Shown here: positions 14,181 to 22,608 of the stretch, piece after piece
Layout of the letters: every line of letters begins with the position of its first letter
Numbering within the stretch: position 1 is the stretch's first letter
Assembly: GCA_013041585.1 (NCBI GenBank)
Contig: JABEVM010000053.1
Coordinates: 1-24,301, forward strand
Length of the DNA stretch: 24,301 nucleotides
Source: Chlamydiota bacterium
GTDB taxonomy: Bacteria; Chlamydiota; Chlamydiia; Chlamydiales; Rhabdochlamydiaceae
Direction of reading: 5' to 3'
Translations under genes and position numbers: made by a program
The notes under the pieces: model-generated
What the model saw: only the letters and a program-made list of their open reading frames with translations
What the model was told of the DNA's origin: nothing
The model's database searches: none

Positions 14181-14668
14181 TTTGCCTCTCTACTAGCTAA
14201 AGTTTTCGCTCTATTTCTCAAGTTCATTAAGGCTTTAATGGTTGCTCGGACTTGGTTTAAAGGGTTGTTTGAACCAAAGCTTTTACTAACAATATCTTTA
14301 ATTCCAGCAAGTTCAAGAACCGAACGCACTTTAGATCCTGCAATTACACCAGTCCCTTCAGGAGCAGGTTTCAGAAGAACCTTTGCACCATCCCACTCAA
14401 CTGTAATTTCGTGAGGAATTGTGGTTCCTTCCATTTCGAATGTCATAACATTCTTTTTGGCAGCTTCTGTACCTTTTCTAATCGCGTCAGAAACTTCGTT
14501 TGCTTTTGCAAATCCAAATCCAATGTGTCCTTTCCCATCTCCTACCAAAATCAGAGCAGAGAAACTAAATTTTCTTCCACCCTTTACAACTTTGGAGCAT
14601 CGGTTAATATAAAGAACTTTTTCTTCAAATTCCGAATCAAAATCTTCTGTTTTTTGCGCTTGTGCCAT
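14177..14668 (-). CDS. rpsE: 30S ribosomal protein S5
   Basis: 163 residues. The N-terminal double-stranded-RNA-binding domain has 'RCSKVVKGGRKFSFSALILVGDGKGHIGFGFAKANEV' (positions about 23-59), and the C-terminal domain has 'PAPEGTGVIAGSKVRSVLELAGI'. Involved in decoding accuracy and mRNA helicase activity of the 30S. It lies 23 bp after rplR and overlaps rplO. Confidence 0.97.
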   Translation of the reverse strand: MAQAQKTEDFDSEFEEKVLYINRCSKVVKGGRKFSFSALILVGDGKGHIGFGFAKANEVSDAIRKGTEAAKKNVMTFEMEGTTIPHEITVEWDGAKVLLKPAPEGTGVIAGSKVRSVLELAGIKDIVSKSFGSNNPLNQVRATIKALMNLRNRAKTLASREAK

Positions 14669-14691
14669 TTCTTTTTTCCTTATTGACTACC

Positions 14692-15063
14692 TTAAAATTG
14701 CAAGCCAGCTTCTCTTGCAGCACTTGCAAGCTCAGCAATAATTCCATGATATTTAAACGGTCCACGATCAAACACTACATGAGTGATTTGCTTTTCCATT
14801 GCCTTTTGAGCAATTTTCATTCCAATCATCTTAGCAGCATCTTTAGATTTCTTTGCATGCTCACTGCCTTGCACTTCTTTAGACATAGTTCCCATTGAAG
14901 CTAGGGTAATACCCTTTTCGTCGTCAATTAACTGTGCAAAAATGTGCTTGTTAGATTTGACAACTGACAGTCTCGGCTTTTCAGAAGTTCCTCTAACGTG
15001 CTTTCTTACACGAATAGCTCTTCTTAAACTCTTATATTTACGGTATTTCGCATTACTTTCCAT
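14692..15063 (-). CDS. rplR: 50S ribosomal protein L18
   Basis: 123 residues. The basic N-terminus (YRKYKSLRRAIRVRKHVRG) and 'SEKPRLSVVKSNKHIFAQLIDD' are diagnostic of this 5S rRNA-binding protein; it ends 'KYHGIIAELASAAREAGLQF'. The ATG directly follows the rplF stop with a 2-bp gap. Confidence 0.97.
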   Translation of the reverse strand: MESNAKYRKYKSLRRAIRVRKHVRGTSEKPRLSVVKSNKHIFAQLIDDEKGITLASMGTMSKEVQGSEHAKKSKDAAKMIGMKIAQKAMEKQITHVVFDRGPFKYHGIIAELASAAREAGLQF

Positions 15064-15065
15064 AA

Positions 15066-15614
15066 TTACCCTGCTTTACCTTTTGCAGCTTTTCCAGCCT
15101 TTTTACGCACATACTCGCCTTCGTATCTAATCCCCTTACCTTTATAAGGCTCTGGAGGACGCATAGATCTTACTACTGCAGCAAATTGACCCACTTCTTG
15201 TTTATCAATTCCTGTAATGCTTACAGCTGTACTTTTATCTACAAGAACTTTTACAGATGGAGGAATTTTCACTTGCGTTGGGTGAGAGAATCCGAGTTGC
15301 AAGTCTAAAACACTTCCTTGCACAGTAGCTCTATATCCAACCCCAATCAGTGTGAGTTTCTTTTCAAAACCGCTAGACACTCCAACAATCATGTTATTTA
15401 TAGTTGCTCTATAAAAACCATGAGCTGTTTTTGGAAGTTCTACAGCTTCATCCTTTATTACTACAACCTTGTCAGCATCAACTGTAATAGTGATTCCTGC
15501 AGGCAGCATTGTTTTGAGAGTGCCTTTAGGCCCTTTCACTTGTAGTTCCCCATTCTGGACTTTAAGTTCTACATTTTTCGGGAGGGGAATAGGTGATTTT
15601 CCAAGTCTTGACAT
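15066..15614 (-). CDS. rplF: 50S ribosomal protein L6
   Basis: 182 residues with the duplicated L6 fold: 'SRLGKSPIPLPKNVEL' at the N-terminus and the C-terminal signature 'PEPYKGKGIRYEGEYVRKKAGK'. Binds 23S rRNA near the GTPase-associated centre. A Lys/Gly/Ala tail closes the protein. Confidence 0.97.
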   Translation of the reverse strand: MSRLGKSPIPLPKNVELKVQNGELQVKGPKGTLKTMLPAGITITVDADKVVVIKDEAVELPKTAHGFYRATINNMIVGVSSGFEKKLTLIGVGYRATVQGSVLDLQLGFSHPTQVKIPPSVKVLVDKSTAVSITGIDKQEVGQFAAVVRSMRPPEPYKGKGIRYEGEYVRKKAGKAAKGKAG

Positions 15615-15632
15615 CTTTTTACCTCTTACTGG

Positions 15633-16025
15633 TTACCAAATATAACATAACAATTCGCCGCCAACTCTCATCTTACGAGCTGTTTCCCCATCGCAAACAC
15701 CTTGAGGAGTAGACAATATTGCAACGCCTAATCCTTTGAAAAGAATTGGAATCTTTTTATAGCTCACATATCTTCTCAAAGAAGGTCTAGAAATTCTCTT
15801 TAATCCTTGTATCAAAGGCTTTCTTCCTTCTGAATACTTTAAGAACACTCGTACTTTACGCTCTGTATCGTTAGGTAAAAACGCTTCTATAAAGCCTTTA
15901 TCAACTAGCACCTTAAGTATCTCTACATTCATAGAGTTCATAAAAACATCTACGTAGCGGTGTTGTGCTTCTTTTGCATTTCGCATTCTTGTTAAAAGAT
16001 CTGCTATAGGATCGCTCATTGACAT
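15633..16025 (-). CDS. rpsH: 30S ribosomal protein S8
   Basis: 130 residues from 'SDPIADLLTRMRNA' to 'GELLCYIW', matching S8 at both ends; binds central-domain 16S rRNA. Its ATG overlaps the rplE stop by 1 bp (TAATG). rpsN (S14), which lies between L5 and S8 in many bacteria, is missing here, as in Chlamydia where it is encoded elsewhere. Confidence 0.96.
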   Translation of the reverse strand: MSMSDPIADLLTRMRNAKEAQHRYVDVFMNSMNVEILKVLVDKGFIEAFLPNDTERKVRVFLKYSEGRKPLIQGLKRISRPSLRRYVSYKKIPILFKGLGVAILSTPQGVCDGETARKMRVGGELLCYIW

Positions 16026-16597
16026 TATGCTTTATCTCCCTGTGCTTTTTCATTCTCTGTCTTAAAAGGGAAGCCGAGCTGAAGTAAAAGCTCGAGACAC
16101 TCAGCGTCGCTTTTTGCAGTCGTTACAAAAGTAATATTCATACCCTGTGTTCTTTTGACTTCATCCAAATTCAATTCTGGAAAAATTTGTTGATCTTCTA
16201 GACCTAGAGAATAGTTCCCTGATCCATCACATTTTTTTGAGAACCCTCTAAAGTCTCGGATACGTGGAGAAACTATGTTACAGAATCTATCTAAAAAGTC
16301 ATACATTCTCTTGCGACGGATTGTAACTTTTAAACCAATAGGTTGGTCTTCACGCAATTTAAAATTCGCAATCGACTTTTTAGATTTAGTGATAATTGGT
16401 TTCTGTCCGGAAATAAGAGCAAGTTCTTTAACGCAATCTTGCATCGCATTTTTATCTTTTGTCGCCTCTGCAACACCCATGCTAATGACAATTTTCTTGA
16501 GCTCAGGAATTAGCATCGGATTAGAAAATTCAAATTTCTCTAATAGCGCTTTCTTAACTTCATTCTTATATTTTTGCTGTAGTCTTGACGTAGTCAT
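16025..16597 (-). CDS. rplE: 50S ribosomal protein L5
   Basis: 190 residues; 'NPMLIPELKKIVISMGVAEA', 'GLKVTIRRKRMYDFLDR' and 'RDFRGFSKKCDGSGNYSLGL' are L5 motifs. The protein binds 5S rRNA and contacts P-site tRNA. It is about 10 residues longer than usual through a charged C-terminal tail (NEKAQGDKA). Confidence 0.97.
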   Translation of the reverse strand: MTTSRLQQKYKNEVKKALLEKFEFSNPMLIPELKKIVISMGVAEATKDKNAMQDCVKELALISGQKPIITKSKKSIANFKLREDQPIGLKVTIRRKRMYDFLDRFCNIVSPRIRDFRGFSKKCDGSGNYSLGLEDQQIFPELNLDEVKRTQGMNITFVTTAKSDAECLELLLQLGFPFKTENEKAQGDKA

Positions 16598-16612
16598 AAT
16601 ATTTGCCTAGTT

Positions 16613-16942
16613 TTACTTGCTCTTCTTTACCTGACGGAAGACAACATCTTTATCTCCATCCAAATAAAATAGTTCTTTAATTCCTTGATTCAAGCGTACT
16701 TTTACTTTAACAGGACGATCGCTCGAATCACACAAACTCACATTAGAAATATGAATAGGCATTTCCATCTGAACGATTTCGGAGGTTTGCTCTTGAGATC
16801 TGCGCTTTACGTGCTTCTTGCGGATATTTACCCCTTGAACCACAACCTTATCTACTTTTCTTGTCAGGACTTTTCCCGATAAGCCTTTCGAATTACCTGA
16901 TGTAACAACTACTTTGTCACCTTTTTTAATCCACTTACTCAT
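16613..16942 (-). CDS. rplX: 50S ribosomal protein L24
   Basis: 109 residues. The KOW motif 'WIKKGDKVVVTSGNSKGLSGKV' identifies this assembly-initiating 23S binder. An upstream in-frame ATG at 16948 exists, but GGAG lies only 3 nt before it and 9 nt before the ATG at 16942, so I use the latter (MSKWIKKG). The middle has 'KVVVQGVNIRKKHVK'. Confidence 0.95.
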   Translation of the reverse strand: MSKWIKKGDKVVVTSGNSKGLSGKVLTRKVDKVVVQGVNIRKKHVKRRSQEQTSEIVQMEMPIHISNVSLCDSSDRPVKVKVRLNQGIKELFYLDGDKDVVFRQVKKSK

Positions 16943-16957
16943 TTGCATTCACTCCGT

Positions 16958-17326
16958 TTAAATCACTTCTGGCGCAAGAGAGCTAATTTTCACAAATCCA
17001 CCTTCGCGGACTTCTCTAGCTACTGGGCCGAAAATTCTCGTCCCTCTTGGATTAGACTTATCATCTATAATAACACAGCTATTGTCGTAAAATCGTAAAA
17101 GAGAACCATCAATTCTTCGAATATAGCTCTTCGTTCTTACGATTACAGCTTTGACAACATCACCCTTTTTAACAAGCCCTTTAGGATCAGCTTCTTTTAC
17201 AGAACAAACAATGATATCGCCAATATTTGCATAACGTCTTTTTGAGCCACCGAGGACTTTAAAACATTTTACGCGCTTTGCTCCGGTATTATCCGCAACT
17301 TCAAGTTCACTTTCTTGTTGGATCAT
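16958..17326 (-). CDS. rplN: 50S ribosomal protein L14
   Basis: 122 residues, the standard family length. 'MIQQESELEVADNTGAKRVKC' at the start and 'GTRIFGPVAREVREGGFVKISSLAPEVI' at the end are the L14 hallmarks. It sits at the subunit interface of 50S. Strictly ordered between S17 and L24. Confidence 0.97.
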   Translation of the reverse strand: MIQQESELEVADNTGAKRVKCFKVLGGSKRRYANIGDIIVCSVKEADPKGLVKKGDVVKAVIVRTKSYIRRIDGSLLRFYDNSCVIIDDKSNPRGTRIFGPVAREVREGGFVKISSLAPEVI

Positions 17327-17369
17327 AATCTCTCTCTCTTCAGAATATTTCTTATCGCTCTATTTTGAC

Positions 17370-17624
17370 CTACGCTACAACTTCAACGACTCTCCAACGC
17401 TTAAGCTTTGAAAGAGGTCTTGTCTCTTCAATTCTTACACGCTGACCAACTTGAATATCATTGTTATCTACATGAGCATAATATTTTTTTGCTCTGATCA
17501 CTCTCTTGTCAAAATCTGGGTGTGTAACCATTCTTTCAACGCGTACTGTTACAGTCTTTTGCATTTTGTTGGAAAGAACAACACCTTCCCTAACTTTTCG
17601 AGTATTTTTAAGCTGTTCGCTCAT
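17370..17624 (-). CDS. rpsQ: 30S ribosomal protein S17
   Basis: 84 residues with an OB fold: 'REGVVLSNKMQKTVTVRVERMVTHP' then 'GQRVRIEETRPLSKLKRWRVVEV', the S17 signature. Primary 16S rRNA binder. It starts 9 bp after the rpmC stop. Confidence 0.96.
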   Translation of the reverse strand: MSEQLKNTRKVREGVVLSNKMQKTVTVRVERMVTHPDFDKRVIRAKKYYAHVDNNDIQVGQRVRIEETRPLSKLKRWRVVEVVA

Positions 17625-17633
17625 ACATTAGCC

Positions 17634-17837
17634 CTATATGTTTACGCCAGATTTTTGACGAATGAGCGTCAAAATCCGTGCTCTGTCTTTCTTTTTTTGT
17701 CGTACTAAGTGAGGCCTATCAATTTTACGAGAAAGCATGATTTCGTTGTTTAGTTCGAAAACATCTCTCGAAAGTTCTTTATGCAAAATTTTTAGCTCTT
17801 CAACTGTTTGATCTTTCCATTGATCCATTTTACGCAT
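17634..17837 (-). CDS. rpmC: 50S ribosomal protein L29
   Basis: 67 residues forming two long helices; 'KDQTVEELKILHKELSRDVFELNNE' and the basic 'HLVRQKKKDRARILTLIRQK' match L29, which sits at the exit tunnel near the signal recognition particle site. An alternative ATG lies 9 bp into the frame. The gene is placed between L16 and S17 as expected. Confidence 0.93.
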   Translation of the reverse strand: MRKMDQWKDQTVEELKILHKELSRDVFELNNEIMLSRKIDRPHLVRQKKKDRARILTLIRQKSGVNI

Positions 17838-17848
17838 ATCAGCCTCTA

Positions 17849-18268
17849 TTACACTCTTTCTAATCTTTCAACAAATCGCGTTTTGATTGGCAACTTTGCA
17901 GCCGCTCTGCGGAGTGCATTTTGCGCAACTTCACGCGGCACATTACCAACTTCAAAAAGGATTCTGCCTGGGCGTACTACTGCAACCCAATGATCTGGAG
18001 CTCCTTTTCCTTTACCCATTCTTGTCTCTGCCGGTTTTTTAGACACAGATTTGTCAGGGAAAATTCGAATCCAAACATCACCGCGACGATTGAAGTAGCG
18101 GTTAATCGCAACCCTACAAGCTTCGATTTGGTGGTTTGTAATTCGTCCGCGCTCTAAACACTGCATTCCGAATTCACCGAAATCAACCATACTTGCAGCT
18201 TTTGTTAGGCCAGCGTGATGACCTTTCTGCATCTTTCTAAATTTTGTACGTACTGGCATCAAGGCCAT
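17849..18268 (-). CDS. rplP: 50S ribosomal protein L16
   Basis: 139 residues from 'MALMPVRTKFRKMQKG' with 'RMGKGKGAPDHWVAVVRPGRILFEVG' in the second half, the L16 signature. It helps position A-site tRNA. The ATG begins one base after the rpsC stop, implying tight coupling. Confidence 0.97.
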   Translation of the reverse strand: MALMPVRTKFRKMQKGHHAGLTKAASMVDFGEFGMQCLERGRITNHQIEACRVAINRYFNRRGDVWIRIFPDKSVSKKPAETRMGKGKGAPDHWVAVVRPGRILFEVGNVPREVAQNALRRAAAKLPIKTRFVERLERV

Positions 18269-18269
18269 G

Positions 18270-18917
18270 TTAGCCTCCTACTGCTCGGCTTAATTGTTCT
18301 TCACCTTTATTTATCCAAACTTTAACACCTATAGATCCATAGGTAGTTTCAGCTCTTCCCATTGCATAGTCAATATCAGCACGAAGAGTATGAAGAGGAA
18401 TTTTACCTTCTTTATACCATTCTGTTCGCGCAATCTCAGCACCACCAATTCTACCAGAAAGTTGCACTTTGACACCTGCAGCGCCAGCATCCATTGTAGA
18501 TTGGAGAACTTTTTTCATAACTCTTCTAAAGGGAACTCGTCTTTCAATTTGTTTTGCAATCCCATCGGCTACCAATTTGGCATCAAGGTCAGGACGCTTG
18601 ATTTCGTCAACTTCTATCCAAATTTCTTTTCCAGTTAGGTTTTTCAGTTCTTCCTTAAGGACATCGATTTCAGAACCTTTCTTACCGATAACTAGACCTG
18701 GTCTAGCAGTATGGATTGTAACTTCAACTTTTCCGCTCATTCTTTTAATTGTGAGCTGGGATGTACCTTGACAACAAGCTTTCGCTAGAAGGTACTTTCT
18801 GATCTCTTGGTCTTCAAGTAAAAGGGATCCAAACTCTTTCTTATTTGCATACCAAATGGATCTCCATTTCTTTTTAAATGCCAATCTAAAACCGATTGGT
18901 GATGTTTTCTGTCCCAT
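18270..18917 (-). CDS. rpsC: 30S ribosomal protein S3
   Basis: 215 residues starting 'MGQKTSPIGFRL'. A KH domain holds the loop 'GLVIGKKGSEID' (about 74-85), and the C-terminal half has 'GVKVQLSGRIGGAEIARTEW'. Part of the mRNA entry channel on the 30S head. It follows rplV by 15 bp. Confidence 0.97.
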   Translation of the reverse strand: MGQKTSPIGFRLAFKKKWRSIWYANKKEFGSLLLEDQEIRKYLLAKACCQGTSQLTIKRMSGKVEVTIHTARPGLVIGKKGSEIDVLKEELKNLTGKEIWIEVDEIKRPDLDAKLVADGIAKQIERRVPFRRVMKKVLQSTMDAGAAGVKVQLSGRIGGAEIARTEWYKEGKIPLHTLRADIDYAMGRAETTYGSIGVKVWINKGEEQLSRAVGG

Positions 18918-18932
18918 GAATATTCCCTTGAT

Positions 18933-19268
18933 TTATTCCGCTTTTACAACAATCGTAAAATGACTCGTTCTTTTCATGACTGGCACTCTTCCCCCGCGGC
19001 TTTTTGACTTAGCACGCTTGAGTACAGGACCTGCATCTACACGCACTTCATCCACCTTCAAATCTCTTCGCTGCACGTTGAGTTGTGTTTCCGCGTTAGC
19101 GACAGCACTATCAAGAGTTTTTTCCAGCAATCTTCCCGCTCTCAATTTACTACATTGAAGTTGAATTTTTGCATTTTCTACTTTCATTCCTCGAATGAGA
19201 TCAGCAGCAAGTCTCGCCTTTCTCGGGCTAATTCTTACATACTTAGTTTTAGCTATTGCTTTATCCAT
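18933..19268 (-). CDS. rplV: 50S ribosomal protein L22
   Basis: 111 residues with 'RISPRKARLAADLIRGMKVENA' near the N-terminus and the hairpin 'RAKSKSRGGRVPVMKRTSHFTIVV' that reaches the exit tunnel. It lies 12 bp after rpsS. Confidence 0.97.
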   Translation of the reverse strand: MDKAIAKTKYVRISPRKARLAADLIRGMKVENAKIQLQCSKLRAGRLLEKTLDSAVANAETQLNVQRRDLKVDEVRVDAGPVLKRAKSKSRGGRVPVMKRTSHFTIVVKAE

Positions 19269-19280
19269 CGTATTTTCCTT

Positions 19281-19574
19281 TTAGCTTGCTGAAGTTGCAG
19301 GAGTAGCTGCCGCTTTCTTCATTGTATGACCTTTGAAAGTTCTCGTAGGCGAAAATTCACCTAAACGATGGCCAACCATGTTCTCAGATACAAAAACAGC
19401 GATAAATTTTCTTCCATTATGCACTTCGAATGTATGCCCGATCATATCTGGAATAATCATCGAACGTCTTGACCAAGTTTTTACTGGTTTTTTAGTTCCT
19501 TCGTTATTTTGCTTGGTAACTTTTGCCAATAAGTGATGATCGACAAATGGTCCTTTTTTTAATGATCTACCCAT
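19281..19574 (-). CDS. rpsS: 30S ribosomal protein S19
   Basis: 97 residues: 'MGRSLKKGPFVDHHLLAKV', 'WSRRSMIIPDMIGHTFEVHNG' and 'MVGHRLGEFSPTRTFKGH' are all diagnostic of S19, which binds S13 and 16S rRNA in the head. It carries an Ala/Thr/Ser-rich tail (AAATPATSAS) beyond the usual end. Confidence 0.97.
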   Translation of the reverse strand: MGRSLKKGPFVDHHLLAKVTKQNNEGTKKPVKTWSRRSMIIPDMIGHTFEVHNGRKFIAVFVSENMVGHRLGEFSPTRTFKGHTMKKAAATPATSAS

Positions 19575-19582
19575 AGTATCCC

Positions 19583-20425
19583 TTATTTCCTACGATCTTT
19601 CACGATCCATTGATTAGATTTTCTCTTCGAACGAGTTCTAAACCCTTTGGTATACATAGCCCAAGGAGTTTGTGGAATATATCCGTTATGTTTACCTTCA
19701 CCACCACCGTGAGGGTGATCAACAGGGTTCATCGCAGTTCCGCGCACTGTAGGTCTAATTCCTTTCCAACGCGTTCTTCCCGCTTTTCCCTCAATTCTCA
19801 AATTTCTTTCTGCATTAGAAACAGAACCAAATGTTGCCTTGCAATCTTCATTTACCATGCGAACTTCGCCTGAAGGCATTTTAAGAGTAATATATCCACC
19901 GCTTCTCGCCATAATTTGAGCTGATAGACCGGCAGATCTTACCATTTTCGCGCCTTTACCAGGAATAAGTTCAATATTGTGCACAGTAGATCCAAGTGGC
20001 ATAAACTTCATTTTCATGCAGCAACCTACATTGAACGGAGGAGTTTCGCTTGTTGTTACAATATCTCCACCCTTTAAGCCTTGCGGCGCAATGATGTATC
20101 TCTTTTCACCATCTACATAGTGCAAAAGAGCAACATGGGCTGTTCTATTTGGATCGTATTCAATCGATGCAACCACCGCCTGAATATTCTCTTTATCTCT
20201 TTTATAATCGATGATTCGATAGAATTTTTTATGTCCACCACCACGATGACGGCAAGTAATGTGGCCATGGTGATTTCTACCACCCGATCTTTTTTTCACA
20301 GCTAAGAGAGCCTTATGAGGTTTCACAGTAGCTTTTTTAGATGCTCCAACTCTTGTCAATTCATCGTTACTCGTTAATACGAGCTGTCTTTGACTTGGAG
20401 TAATAGGACGAAATTTTTTTGTCAT
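19583..20425 (-). CDS. rplB: 50S ribosomal protein L2
   Basis: 280 residues. 'GRNHHGHITCRHRGGGHKKFYR' (about 49-70) and the peptidyl-transferase-proximal 'AMNPVDHPHGGGEGKH' (about 230-245), with its essential histidine, identify L2. Needed for subunit joining. It starts 19 bp after rplW. Confidence 0.98.
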   Translation of the reverse strand: MTKKFRPITPSQRQLVLTSNDELTRVGASKKATVKPHKALLAVKKRSGGRNHHGHITCRHRGGGHKKFYRIIDYKRDKENIQAVVASIEYDPNRTAHVALLHYVDGEKRYIIAPQGLKGGDIVTTSETPPFNVGCCMKMKFMPLGSTVHNIELIPGKGAKMVRSAGLSAQIMARSGGYITLKMPSGEVRMVNEDCKATFGSVSNAERNLRIEGKAGRTRWKGIRPTVRGTAMNPVDHPHGGGEGKHNGYIPQTPWAMYTKGFRTRSKRKSNQWIVKDRRK

Positions 20426-20444
20426 GATGCGAGCCTATTCCCGA

Positions 20445-20783
20445 TTACACTTTTTCTTCTATGTTATCGCCAACAGCTAGTGTGACGATCGCTTTTTTAA
20501 AACCTGATTTTTCTCCAAGTCTTCCACGAACCCTTTTTTCTTTAGGCTTTGCGTTGATAGTGTTCACACCCACAACTTTAATATTTTTCTCAGCGTAAAT
20601 TTCTTCAACCGCTTCCGCGATCTCTCTTTTATTCGCTTTCTTATTTACGAGAAAAACATACTTAGGTGATTCACACTTTTTAACGCATGGATTATTTGAA
20701 TTCACTTTAAGCATCTCGAGAACTCTACTTTTTTCAGTGATATATCGAGATTTGACGATATCGTAAGGACTTTTCTTCAGCAT
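20445..20783 (-). CDS. rplW: 50S ribosomal protein L23
   Basis: 112 residues from the ATG at 20783 (MLKKSPYDIVKSRYITEKS). The frame also offers an ATG at 20792 that overlaps the rplD stop; neither has a strong ribosome binding site, and I prefer the one closer to the conserved start. 'YVFLVNKKANKREIAEAVEEIY' and 'VNTINAKPKEKRVRGRLGEKSGFKKAIVTL' match L23, the trigger-factor and SRP docking site. Confidence 0.93.
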   Translation of the reverse strand: MLKKSPYDIVKSRYITEKSRVLEMLKVNSNNPCVKKCESPKYVFLVNKKANKREIAEAVEEIYAEKNIKVVGVNTINAKPKEKRVRGRLGEKSGFKKAIVTLAVGDNIEEKV

Positions 20784-20785
20784 AA

Positions 20786-21454
20786 TTAACATCCAGTTTT
20801 AAGTAACATTACGAGCTCTTCCAAAGCATCTTCCATAATTACAATATGTTGATTCACTGCAACATCGTATCCACTCATGTTAGCGAAGAGCTTAAATTGA
20901 GTTTTAGGAATATTTTGAAGGCTTTTTACGAGAGTATCATACTTAACTGAAGTAGCTTCAGAGGTATTTAATGGATTTTCTCCCAAAAAGAGAACTCTCT
21001 TATCAATAACATTGCGACTTTCTAAGAAGGAATGAACTATTTTAGTTTTTGGCGCTTTAATAGGTTCGTAGGAAAGTACGACAAGTGAATTTGCTTTGAT
21101 TTTTTCCGCGAGAAGGTGACAGATAGCAGCTTTACGCTCTTTTTTATTAATTCTAACGTGTTGGTCAAATTTTGGCTTTGGACCGAAAACTCTTCCTCCA
21201 CCTTTATACTGAGGAGCCGCTAAACTTCCCTGTCTTGCATTTCCTGTCCCTTTTTGAGGATGAGGCTTTTTCGTCGTATGGTTAACTTCAGACCGGCCTT
21301 TTGTATTCGCAGACCACTGTCTTGCATTCGCTCTAATAGCCACCAAATAATCTTTAATCATTTGCAAGTTTTTATTTGCACTTGTCAACGAATCTTCTAG
21401 AGTTACCTCTCCAACTTCCTGACCGGCTAAATTGTATTTCTTTAAATTAGGCAC
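20786..21454 (-). CDS. rplD: 50S ribosomal protein L4
   Basis: 222 residues. The extended loop 'KPHPQKGTGNARQGSLAAPQYKGGGRVFGPKP' (about 63-94) reaches into the exit tunnel and is diagnostic of L4. In many bacteria L4 represses its own operon by binding the mRNA leader; here the leader would lie upstream of rplC, but I see no recognisable L4 binding fold. A 17-bp gap follows rplC. Confidence 0.97.
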   Translation of the reverse strand: MPNLKKYNLAGQEVGEVTLEDSLTSANKNLQMIKDYLVAIRANARQWSANTKGRSEVNHTTKKPHPQKGTGNARQGSLAAPQYKGGGRVFGPKPKFDQHVRINKKERKAAICHLLAEKIKANSLVVLSYEPIKAPKTKIVHSFLESRNVIDKRVLFLGENPLNTSEATSVKYDTLVKSLQNIPKTQFKLFANMSGYDVAVNQHIVIMEDALEELVMLLKTGC

Positions 21455-21471
21455 GCTTCCACTCCTGAAAA

Positions 21472-22134
21472 TTATTTTTTCGCTTTCTTGAGGTCAGATA
21501 TTTTTATAGCTTTTGAGATGTAAACGAGACCCTCGTTAAAACCAGGAACAGCACCCTTTAAAAGGATCACTTGTTTCTCTTCGTCTACTTTTACAACTTT
21601 AATATTTTGCACGGTAACTTGCTCCGCACCCATGTGACCCGCTTTTTTTCCACCTGGCAAATTACGACCTGGACTTGTACGCATACCAGTAGAACCCGCA
21701 TGACGGTGGAATCCCGAACCGTGAGAGGCTGGCCCCCCAGCGTAGTTGTGACGCTTCATCACCCCTTGATAGCCTTTACCTTTAGAAACGCCAGTAACGT
21801 CTACAAAAGAGCTTTCAGGGAAAGCGCTAACTGTAATCTCTTGCCCAGCTTTGTACTCGCTCACATCGTCCATACGAGATTCAGCTAAATGATCTCTTGG
21901 CTCAACGCTTGCTTTCGCAAAATGTCCACGCAAAGGTTTTGTTACATTTTTAACTTTAGGCGCCTTAACTTTACACGCTGCAAGCTGAATCGCTTGATAG
22001 CCATCATTTTCTTGCGTTTTGACCTGCGCGATTACATTAGGCTCCGCCAAAATCACTGTACATACAACGAGATCTCCCTTTTCATCAAAAAGGTGAGTCA
22101 TCCCAATTTTTTTTCCCATTAACTTCAAAGTCAT
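21472..22134 (-). CDS. rplC: 50S ribosomal protein L3
   Basis: 220 residues, first gene of the operon. 'LMGKKIGMTHLFDEKGDLV' begins the protein. 'VTGVSKGKGYQGVMKRHNYAGGPASHGSGFHRHAGSTG' (about 113-150) is the peptidyl-transferase-reaching loop. AAGGGT lies 8 nt before the ATG at 22134. S10 (rpsJ), the usual first gene of this operon in other bacteria, is absent, as known for chlamydiae. Confidence 0.97.
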   Translation of the reverse strand: MTLKLMGKKIGMTHLFDEKGDLVVCTVILAEPNVIAQVKTQENDGYQAIQLAACKVKAPKVKNVTKPLRGHFAKASVEPRDHLAESRMDDVSEYKAGQEITVSAFPESSFVDVTGVSKGKGYQGVMKRHNYAGGPASHGSGFHRHAGSTGMRTSPGRNLPGGKKAGHMGAEQVTVQNIKVVKVDEEKQVILLKGAVPGFNEGLVYISKAIKISDLKKAKK

Positions 22135-22137
22135 ACG

Positions 22138-22413
22138 TATTTACCCTTACTCAGATTTTCGCTACTGACTGATCTTTTTTTGATTGGCCACTTTGGCATC
22201 AAGGCTTAAGAACAGTAAAAAGGAGATCATTTTGATAGAAGTTACGAAGATTCTCCTCAAACCACCTTACACGAAGGTTAAAGCGAAGAGGCTACCAAAA
22301 CACCTGATTTCTCACAATCAAAATTTGTAAATGTCACAATGCCGATTTTGTCAGATGGCAACCAATGTAAAAAAAACAATCTTTTAATGCAATCTTTCTT
22401 TGGAAGGAAAAGG
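22138..22413 (-). other. Leader region upstream of rplC
   Basis: About 280 bp between the putative terminator at 22414-22437 and rplC, which must contain the promoter and leader of the ribosomal operon. I cannot pick a convincing -35/-10 pair; chlamydial promoters tolerate weak elements. Two tiny reading frames occur: a plus-strand 32-codon frame (TTG at 22232, AAGGAG upstream, stop at 22330) with a basic product, and a minus-strand 22-codon frame starting at an ATG near 22230 without a ribosome binding site. Neither is supported beyond this. Confidence 0.3.
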
Positions 22414-22437
22414 TAAAAGAGTGTTTTCACCCACTCT
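22414..22437 (-). terminator. Terminator-like hairpin upstream of the rplC leader
   Basis: On the minus strand AGAGTG, an 8-nt loop, CACTCT, then TTTT. It overlaps the last base of the candidate small membrane gene's stop codon and would end that transcript before the ribosomal operon. Confidence 0.4.
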
Positions 22438-22553
22438 CAGACACCCTTACCTATATAAAAACTCTTAAGAATAAAAAGCAGGAGAAACAAGAGAAAGAAG
22501 CTTAAAAAGGCAATTATGACAAACCACTCTCTCTTGTATAAACTTTTTTTCAT
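22437..22553 (-). CDS. Candidate single-pass membrane microprotein, 38 aa
   Basis: A short frame encodes MKKSLYKREW, then about 22 strongly hydrophobic residues (roughly 11-33, Phe/Leu/Ile-rich), then KSFYIGKGV. The basic N-terminus, single membrane span and short polar tail are what a real small membrane protein would show, and a hairpin with a T run follows immediately. Against it, I see no Shine-Dalgarno sequence before the ATG at 22553 and cannot compare it to relatives. It lies between the Inc-like gene and the ribosomal operon, on the same strand. Confidence 0.35.
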   Translation of the reverse strand: MKKSLYKREWFVIIAFLSFFLLFLLLFILKSFYIGKGV

Positions 22554-22608
22554 AGACAAGGCGCACAACTTAACATCAAGCTACATCTATTCAGAATCAA
22601 AAAAAATA

